Below are positions 56,780-64,000 of a stretch of DNA of 64,000 nt, piece after piece. The stretch spans positions 3,286,001-3,350,000 of the forward strand of contig JASSKH010000012.1 in NCBI GenBank assembly GCA_031763025.1, in the 5' to 3' direction. Made by a program: the position numbers and the translations under genes. The first letter of the stretch is position 1. Each line of letters opens with the position of its first letter. The notes beneath the pieces are model-generated. The model was given only the letters and a program-made list of their open reading frames with translations, did not search any database and was not told the origin of the DNA. This stretch comes from Macrocystis pyrifera (taxonomy: Eukaryota; Sar; Phaeophyceae; Laminariales; Laminariaceae).

Positions 56780-57031
56780 TTGCGTGTATCGAACTGCGTG
56801 TATCGTGCTTCCCCATCAAAGGTAGAGCAGCCAGCCGGATCGACGACAACACCCGTCATGACGTTGGGCAACTCGACGGCGAGGTCCACTGCGCTGACGA
56901 GACGCAAGGAAAAGCCTCTCGACGGTTTCACCCCCAACTCGTACTCAGCAATTCTCGAGGGCACGCTCCTCACCAACGGCGACCTCAAGGCATGGCGGGC
57001 ACGGACAGAAACACATTCACGCGCAAACTGA
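56780..57031 (+). CDS. Candidate 3' exon, unknown
   Basis: The frame reads VEQPAGSTTTPVMTLGNSTA, LTRRKEKPLDGFTPNSYSAI, LEGTLLTNGDLKAWRARTET and ends at TGA 57029-57031. From TTTPVM onward third positions are almost all C or G, matching the reductase exons. An acceptor could be CATCAAAG before VEQP. An antisense frame also exists but has poorer codon bias. No family recognised. Confidence 0.35.
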   Translation: MRVSNCVYRASPSKVEQPAGSTTTPVMTLGNSTARSTALTRRKEKPLDGFTPNSYSAILEGTLLTNGDLKAWRARTETHSRAN

Positions 57032-57039
57032 CTGAACTG

Positions 57040-57720
57040 TTTTTCTGCTCAAAGATATATATCAATTCGACGCACGCAGACAGGCCAACCCCAAGGTAGT
57101 AGATATATTTTCGGAGCATTAGGGGCACTGCCGCACATTTATCCATTCGGCGCACGCAAGCACCGCCGGAATATGCATCCGCGTGACCTTTTTCTGCTCA
57201 AATATGTAGTTTAAGCTGTCGCTGTTGACTCGCTCAGCCGGATATCTGCAACTGTCGTAAACTTGTGTACGTTAATGGAGTCCGATTGGTCGGTCGGTGG
57301 GTCGCATAAGCCATCTCCGAAGGGGTTCCTAGTTTTTGGCGCCGTGTGATTAGAAACTCGCATTCACTCGGAATAAGCTGTTGTCGCTAGGAACCCGCGC
57401 AGAAGGAGATTTGTAACTGTCGTCAACTTGTGTACGTTGGTGGGTCCCGGTCGGTCGGTCCCTTCAGCCATCTTGAAAAGAGTCACTGTTCTTTTGGCGC
57501 TGTATACAATAGAAAGTCGGTTTCGCTCGTATTTTCTCAATTCGGCGTACGCAGACACTTCTGGGCTACGTCCTTGCTTACCGGTGTTGCTGCGGAGCAG
57601 TGCGGCACTTGTGCACTGCTGCGCCATTGGTACACCGAATTTGGTGTCGGGGCTGGATAAATGCACAGTCTTAAGAGCCATGCGTCGAATGCAATGGAAT
57701 CTACATTGCTGTGCCGACGG
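57040..57720. repeat. Degenerate tandem repeat, unit about 180 bp
   Basis: AACTGTCGTMAACTTGTGTA then CGTTRRTGG and GGTCGGTCGG recur near 57250 and 57418. CAATTCGACGCACGCAGACA-like blocks recur near 57063, 57148 and 57540. Confidence 0.5.
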
Positions 57721-57769
57721 TATATGGCACTAGATGTCACGGATGGTTAAGGCCCACGCTTGGATCCAT

Positions 57770-58860
57770 TCCTCAAGTCCAACGCATGCATCTATTGTAC
57801 TGCCTGCTGGGACGGTGTGAGGCGTTTTTTGTGGCATTACAGCAGTCCACTGCCAACAGTCTAGCTAAGACATGTACAGGTACCTCATTTGTATTGACCT
57901 ATATACTGCGGCTCCCTGCAAATCTCGCCTCGCATCGGAGAAGTGGCAAGGCCTTGATCGTTAAGTCGAACACGTGCATCTACTAGTACTTTCTGCATCG
58001 TTGCGGGGTGTTTTTCGTTGCAAGCGAGCGAGCGTTCGTGCGTGCACGGAAAAATACGTAGCAGTTGCCATTGTTGCAACTGTCCAGGTAAGCCCAGGTG
58101 CGAGCGGGGTGCTTATGTGTGTCTTCGCTTGTCTTTTGCAGCCCCTTTGTAAACCTTCTGCTTCACATCGGTTGGACAAGACCTTGATCTTCAAGTCAAT
58201 CGCATGCATCTACTGCTTGCTGTATCGTTACGGAGGTGCTTTCGTTGCGTTACAGAAGTCCTTTGTTGCTAGCAGTCTGCTAAGCTCCGGTATGCGCCGG
58301 CTTTGTTGTTGTCGCTGTTGATGACCTCACGTTAGCTCACCGGTTATAGAGTAAACCAATCTAACGGCACGAGGAAGTCTATTTTTTTCACGGTGCGTTC
58401 GAATCCATCCCCAACAGTCTAGCTAAGCTCCGACATGAACCGGATATGTACATTAGCTTCACCTTGTCTGCTGTAGCCCCCAACGTATGGACCTCGCGTC
58501 GTCCCTGAATTCTCGGTTGCAACGCCTGCATTTGCTGCTTACCTTACTGTTGCGAAGTGTATTTCGTTACAACAGTTGATTGCTGCCAACAATGTCAACA
58601 GTCTAGCTACATGCGCCGGATATGTCGTCGTTGTTGTTGTTGGTGGTGGTGGTGTTGTTGTTTGCGAAGTATTTTGTGGCGTTACAGAAGTTACTGACTG
58701 TCAACAATGCCAACAGTCTCGCTATATCCGCCGGATTCGTTGTTGTAATCGTTGTTGTACTCGTTATTGCTGATGTTGGCGCCACGTTAGAGCTCATTGC
58801 CATCATTGCGTTTAGAACCCACTGCCAGCGGTCTAGCTAACCTCCCGGTGTTAGCCGTAT
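57770..58860. repeat. Degenerate tandem repeat, about five units of about 200 bp
   Basis: GCATGCATCTACTGCTTGCT, a GTTGCGTTACAGAAGTC-like block and GCCAACAGTCTAGCTA followed by CCGG recur in this order near 57785, 57975, 58205, 58525 and 58690, with increasing divergence. Short Val/Cys-rich frames here are not genes. Confidence 0.55.
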
Positions 58861-59235
58861 ATGTGTCTTGACATGTCTACTCCAGCCAGCTCCCTGTAAA
58901 CCTCGCTGCGCGTGGGATCAGTGGACAAGGCCTTGAATGAAGAAAGGCACAGGCTACGCCTGACTCGTTGCGATCGTGAGCACCCGCTGACATAATCGGC
59001 ATAGGACAAGCTCTTATTTTGAACCATTTCAGTGCTGCACTGTACAGAAACCTAAACGCGACTCTAATTTCGAGTGTTTTGTCCCCGCAACGGGAGTGCG
59101 GTTCTTTCTACAGCAAGTTGCACCGCGCCAAGACCTAGGCACTATTTTCGCGGCTGGCTAGGCACTATTTTCGGGCTGGCTGAAGCGGAGTACTACTCCA
59201 GAGATTGTACGACCGCTTAGCGAGATTCATATTAA

Positions 59236-59332
59236 GGGGGACCATAGTAAATTAGACCCAATACTGTTAGTAAAAATAGGTAAATATATAGGTTTTGGTC
59301 TGTACCATAAGTCCTATTTACTGTGGTCCCCC
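59236..59332. mobile_element. 97-bp hairpin MITE
   Basis: GGGGGACCATAGTAAATTAG and its near reverse complement (CCTATTTACTGTGGTCCCCC) form the two ends. The interior is A/T-rich. No clear target-site duplication. Confidence 0.6.
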
Positions 59333-59690
59333 GCAATAGTATACCAGGTACACGATTCTCCAAGCATTCTCCAAATTCTCAACCATCGCACACAAGTTGA
59401 CAACAGTGACAGCTATTTCCTGTTGCGTGAGTTCCTGACGACAGCTATACTATCTTCAATCCCTTAGGATGTTCTGCGATAATCCGACGTAATTGGACTA
59501 TCAAAATGTTGAAACGGGTAAAAAAAATTGCTGATTGGTTCAACAGGTGAATCAGAAGTTGCTCCGTTCGCTAAACCAACCCACAGAGTTACCCAACCCA
59601 AGAATACTTACAGTAGGTTAAAACCGTTATTGTGGTCACTTTTTTCCCACACCGATGCGTTTTTCGTGGGCGGGGACTGCACTAATGTAG

Positions 59691-59887
59691 GAAGCCGACA
59701 ACGAAAAACCCAACCCAACCAAATTCTTCGTAAACACCCTCCTGTTGACCCAGGGGTTGTGGCGTACGCAACGGGGAGACCACGTGGAAAATGAGTTCTT
59801 CATGGTCCTTATGGACCGAGGGATGTACGATGGGGGGTTCAACATTCGAATGGCAGTAAAGGGTGCCTCGCAGCCTTCCGTTTCAGA
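59691..59887 (+). CDS. Candidate internal exon, unknown family
   Basis: Acceptor TAATGTAG precedes 65 codons (EADNEKPNPTKFFVNTLLLT, QGLWRTQRGDHVENEFFMVL, MDRGMYDGGFNIRMAVKGAS) and the consensus donor GTGAGT follows. Both borders are good and the sequence is protein-like. A proline-rich minus-strand frame (60187-59636) overlaps and is the main competitor. No family assigned. Confidence 0.42.
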
Positions 59888-60434
59888 GTGAGTACCGAGA
59901 CCGTCGATGCCTCTCTCACCCTCGCCGAGCTCCGATGATTCCCCAGTGTTTTCTGAGGTGTGATAGTCAGGTGGCATACGGGGTACATCCTCGGGTTTCC
60001 TATGAGGATATGGATCTTGCGGCGGGTAATTAGGATACTGCTGCGGTACAGATCTCCGCGAGAGAATGTTGGACCTTGTATTTTTGTTGGTCCGTCTGGT
60101 CTCTTCTGTTGTGGCGGATGCTGTCATCGACACTGTTTTCGACATGGTTTCCCTCTGGTGATCCCGAAGGGATTGGATTGAGTCCAACGGTTGTGCTGAG
60201 GCAACTGGTCTCCGTACCCATGCGATGCAGTTAAAGCCCTGTCTGTATAGGGGATGGGGGATGACAGCGAAGACGAGCAGCGATCGTGACAGCTGGCCAC
60301 ATCAATGTGCTGCATTTTTTTGTGTTCCCTCAGTATCAGCCAACCAACGTTTGCTCGTTTCTCTCGTCTACCACTGCCGTATACTGGTATATTACATAAG
60401 TGGAGAAGTTCAATGCTCGTGATTTTCGTTGTAG

Positions 60435-60716
60435 GTGGCTTCCACAATACCACCATTCATTTTTTGCCTCAACATCAATCACCATTGTTGTGTTGTTTCC
60501 CCAACCGTACGAGTACCTTTGTATGCCCACACGTGGCAATATCCCGCCCCCCCGCCCTCCCCAATCAGAATCCACGACGAATGGCACTCTCTTGAATGGT
60601 GTGAGACCACGAAGGCGGCTTCAAATTTGTGGGGTCGAGGACGCAATAACCGGTTCGGCGAGTGCTACCTAATCGGTGTGCATGACCCCCGCCAACGACG
60701 AGTGGTTATGTACAAG
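60435..60716 (+). CDS. Candidate internal exon, unknown
   Basis: After TCGTTGTAG, 94 codons run to TACAAG|GTAAGG. The second half is most convincing: PSPIRIHDEWHSLEWCETTK, AASNLWGRGRNNRFGECYLI and GVHDPRQRRVVMYK. It could belong to the same gene as 59691-59887, but phases do not join directly and another exon would be needed. Confidence 0.35.
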
Positions 60717-61069
60717 GTAAGGCTCCACGTTCCGAACTTTGTGAGTGGGATTGAGCAACACGTGGTTTTACTGTATTGACCTAAGAAACCAACCCCAGGT
60801 GACAATCGTTTGGGGTTTTTTCTTTCTTTATTCTGCGGTGAGGTGGTATTTATCATCTACCCCCGATGATCAAGGACATGTTTCACTCCAGTTTTTCTTT
60901 GGTTATAACCGGGGGTGGTGTCCTGCGGGGTTGTGGTATCTTCGAAGAAGGGGGTAACCTTAAGGCCACGCTGGCACCCAAGCGTCTCCTGGTCCTCGGG
61001 TTTCCGGTCATTCTAATCTCTAGATGTTTTATCGGAGCAGAAAAAAAACGTCTTGAGTTTTAACACGCT

Positions 61070-62600
61070 ACGTTCAGAACTTCGGCTGGTTCGCGCGTAT
61101 CGGAGAGGGACGGTGAATTGAAAAAGGTTCATGACAGCGGCTTGTGTTTCTGTTGAGATTGATCTCCCGCAGTTTCTCAACAGAGGCCTACACCTCGACT
61201 TGAAGATGCTACAGTGGTCGAAATTGGTCGAAATACGTCGCTTGCGGACAGCTACAGCTCCTGACAGTAAACGACAGCCCGCGAAATTGAGGGATGCTCC
61301 TGATGAGGTGTGTGAGGGCGTCGGGTGCTCCAGACGGCAGTCGTGGGCAGCCAGAAACGACTCACGAGGTGTTTTTGTGTACTCGGAGTTGCGAGCGAGC
61401 AGTACCAAACGCTCGAAAAAACACTAAAATGTTTCACTTCACGCTAGGGAGCATAGCACATTGGCTACGTCACCGATGAAGAAAAACCTTCACTAAAATA
61501 TTGCTGCTCTTCAGGAAGATGTTACGTCTCTTCAGTAGTCGTCGTCGAAGGTGCTATAGGAGGAAAAACTACGTTCCCATGATGGGTAGTGAGTTATTGG
61601 ACTCAAAAAGTGCAAGAATGCGCGCTAAAATGCTCAGGATTTTTGTATATTGGCATCAACGTTTCTACAATGACGAAGTACGGATTTCGGTGCGAATCCC
61701 TTACTCTTATTCCAAGTCGTATGTATATGTTGCCGAAACGCCCACGCGCGGGTACTTGACGCATTCCTGAGGGTGCTAGCGTCCCCATAACCTTAAGCCT
61801 TATACGACAGCGACTTCCTTTATAGACGGCGCGGTGCGGTGTTGCGTGGAACAGGAGATAGCGGTACGGATGCTCCCCTATATTTGCCCTTACTATGCTC
61901 GAACGATCAAGGCCGTTTTTCCACGACAATAAAGTGGACAGACTTGCTATTTAGAACTACCGAATCAAACGGAAGGATGATGTATCAATATCCACAAACT
62001 TGCCGATGAATGACGTTTAGAATGCTCCCCGAATTTTTGCTGGCTAGGTTATGGATTTGTTGTTCCAGATGGCCAAGAAACGCCGCGAGTGGTTTGCCAA
62101 TTTTCGCCCGTTAGAAACGTCCCTGATCGTGCGAACGGCGTAATCTGGTCTAAACACGTCGGTGACCACTTCAGGTCCGGGCCAGCATCGCTGAAACACC
62201 CAAGCTGGGTGATCGCCCAGGGGACACACTCGAGAGATACCCTACTGTAGGACACGAATTTACGTGAGACATGAGGCAAAGTTGCATGTATGGATACATT
62301 GTGTGACTCCTGTGTGTGCGATGTTATACATCAGCATCAGCAATATCGGTGGAACCCCGGAGATGGATTGAAGATGCCCCCTGACGACCACAAAACCCTG
62401 GTGCTGCTGAGGCTTTTCCCGCCTGGTTCTTCCGGGCTGTACGGAATATGTGTTTCCTGATAGATTCGTTTCGTGATCAATAGCTCCGAAGCGAAACATG
62501 GACTGCTGTTGAGCACTCCTGTCGACGCCACAGCCTGGCGCTATGTCATCCACCCCCTTTTCTGCGCAAAAATACCTTCGCACGCATATGCGAGACACTT
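61070..62600. other. No gene recognised
   Basis: Overlapping frames on both strands at 61013-61430 show no splice support or known motif; the remainder is featureless. Confidence 0.35.
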
Positions 62601-62607
62601 GGTGGCT

Positions 62608-62747
<140 letters not shown>

Positions 62748-62768
62748 CAACCAACCACATCTGTGCAG

Positions 62769-63149
62769 GTTGGGGAAGAGGAGATGCTCCGGGCGCAAGC
62801 GTTTGCCAGGGCGGTATCGGTCGTGACCCCGCCTCCGGCCAAGCCGTGTCCCATTGTCCGCGCCGAGACTCCCCCGGCAAGACAAAAGCGACCCCGCGCC
62901 TATTCCGAAACGGGCGAGATAGCCGCCGCGACGGCGATGCTCTTGCAGGCCGCCGGTGCCCGCCACGAGTCTTCGCAGAGTCCGCACTCCGATCGTTCAC
63001 AGAGCACTAACGCCGCCCGTGTCGGCAACGAGGACAGAGGCATCGGCAGCAACCCCGGTAGCGGTGGGAGTGGGGGGAGCCCCGCGACAGGGGATGGCCG
63101 TGCCCTTACTCATTCTCCGTACAAAATTTCCGCGGATCGCGGCTTCGTG
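62769..63149 (+). CDS. Exon of an unidentified gene, disordered region
   Basis: Acceptor CATCTGTGCAG opens 127 codons with no stop, ending at a consensus donor GTGAGT (phase 0). The start is VGEEEMLRAQAFARAVSVVT. A Pro-rich and basic segment (PPPAKPCPIVRAETPPARQK) follows, then GEIAAATAMLLQAAGARHES, a Gly/Ser-rich linker (GIGSNPGSGGSGGSP) and HSPYKISADRGFV. GC-rich third positions support coding. Composition suggests an intrinsically disordered region, possibly regulatory, with no catalytic domain visible. Probably continues at about 63881. Confidence 0.55.
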
Positions 63150-63880
63150 GTGAGTATGTTTTTGTTTTGAAATTGATGTTTTTCGCGAAGGTCTTGTGAA
63201 CACGCAATTAAAATTAAACCCCTTTCGTGATGCTGAATGGAGAGTATAAAATGAAGCTGAAAAAAAAACGTGATCTGCATATTTCGGGGCAGGTAGATGC
63301 GGTAGATAGATCCCTGATTTATAGGATTTGCGCGATCTATCATACATGATGTTTTCCGTCTGGGATCTGTATGACACGGTTGTTCCGGACGATATTTTTG
63401 AGATTTGTATGCTTCGGTTCTTGCACAGAATCTCGTAACGGTCAATATAATATTCGTAAAACATGGAATGTTGGATGCTGCCGCTGATCGAATAGCTTTT
63501 TAGCTGAGAGGGCTTAGGCTCTTTGTGTTGACATTTACTATTGTGCCGGTTCGGGCTATCGGCAGAGTATGGGGTGCGACGTAAGATGCTAGAAGATCTG
63601 GAATTGTGTTGTGTCCGATTTGTGGAAACTTTGGCATTGTCAAGATGCCGCTCTGCTGTGTCCAGGATCGTGGCCCATGGATTGTCAATAGTGTATAAAG
63701 AGAAGCACTTGTACAACGATCAACGAGCCAGACATGGATGGTCTAAATGGTCAAGCCGAAATATTCCCACCGCGAAATTAACCTCTTGCCTTGTCCTTTT
63801 CCCAACTTTCGGTGAAGGGTCCACGGGTGCCTTTTCCCGTGGTCCATTCTCTTCCTGGCTTCTCTGGGTGCTGGCAAGAT
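63150..63880. other. Probable intron between exons 62769-63149 and 63881 onward
   Basis: A/T-rich sequence begins with GTGAGTATG and ends near GGTGCTGGCAAG. No repeat or exon was recognised inside. Confidence 0.35.
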
Positions 63881-64000
63881 TCCGGTCGTGCCCAAGCGCC
63901 TACTAACGTGGACGAGCTCGCTGACCTGACGATCCTGGGAGGCCGCCTACAGAAAGAAAAGATGAAGATCCAGCAGGAATCTAGGGCACAGCGCGCACCC
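63881..64000 (+). CDS. Partial exon with coiled-coil character, runs off window
   Basis: After GCTGGCAAG the frame SGRAQAPTNVDELADLTILG then GRLQKEKMKIQQESRAQRAP is open to the window end. The charged heptad-like pattern suggests a coiled coil. It lies on the same strand as the exon at 62769-63149 and is likely the same gene. Confidence 0.45.

Overview
The window looks like a repeat-rich, intron-rich eukaryotic nuclear scaffold, most likely from a brown alga or a related stramenopile. This rests on three things. The one gene that can be fully resolved has six short exons spread over 8 kb, with long introns and GC-rich third codon positions. The sequence is saturated with short CAGCAG/CTGCTG and TACCTGGTAC-type motifs, as I recall for brown-algal genomes. 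There is no operon structure, no Shine-Dalgarno pattern and no dense coding. The taxon is an inference and no marker gene fixes it.

Layout. 1-9,150: repeats. A candidate 3' exon (246-548) is followed by a 5.7-kb interval bounded by inverted 55-75 bp repeats (1089-1165 and 6709-6784). It holds a 762-bp Harbinger-type MITE with a TAA target duplication, an AGCTCA minisatellite, two GATATGATAT palindromic arrays and a degenerate tandem array. 9,154-12,875: a broken Mutator-like (MULE) transposase gene that includes an OTU-peptidase fragment and ends in an intact SWIM zinc-finger exon. 12,885-22,132: tRNA-derived SINE copies, short TTAA-flanked MITEs, a pogo-like TIR element and two CCTCTGGAGG-type arrays whose outer ends are inverted copies of each other. 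22,133-36,240: more repeats, including a second AGCTCA array, fold-backs, a perfect 224-bp tandem duplication and an 870-bp hairpin of CACGGCA repeats, plus a frameshifted gene relic (27,793-28,638). 36,244-44,211 (minus): the best gene, a complete 320-residue NmrA-like atypical short-chain dehydrogenase/reductase in six exons. 45,136-45,632 (minus): a hAT transposase relic. 45,640-64,000: dispersed repeats, a second 782-bp Harbinger-type MITE with a TCA duplication, an interstitial telomere-like tract abutting a truncated CACGGCA element, and several isolated exons with good splice sites but no recognised family. The last pair (62,769-63,149 and about 63,881 to the window end) may be one gene running off the right edge.

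Only the reductase reads as a working gene. Almost everything else recognisable is mobile-element derived: MULE, hAT, Harbinger-like, TTAA/piggyBac-like, pogo-like and a SINE family. No CRISPR, prokaryotic or viral gene system was seen. The most unusual items are the OTU-MULE gene, the telomere-repeat/transposon junction, and several composite minisatellite elements with terminal inverted repeats.
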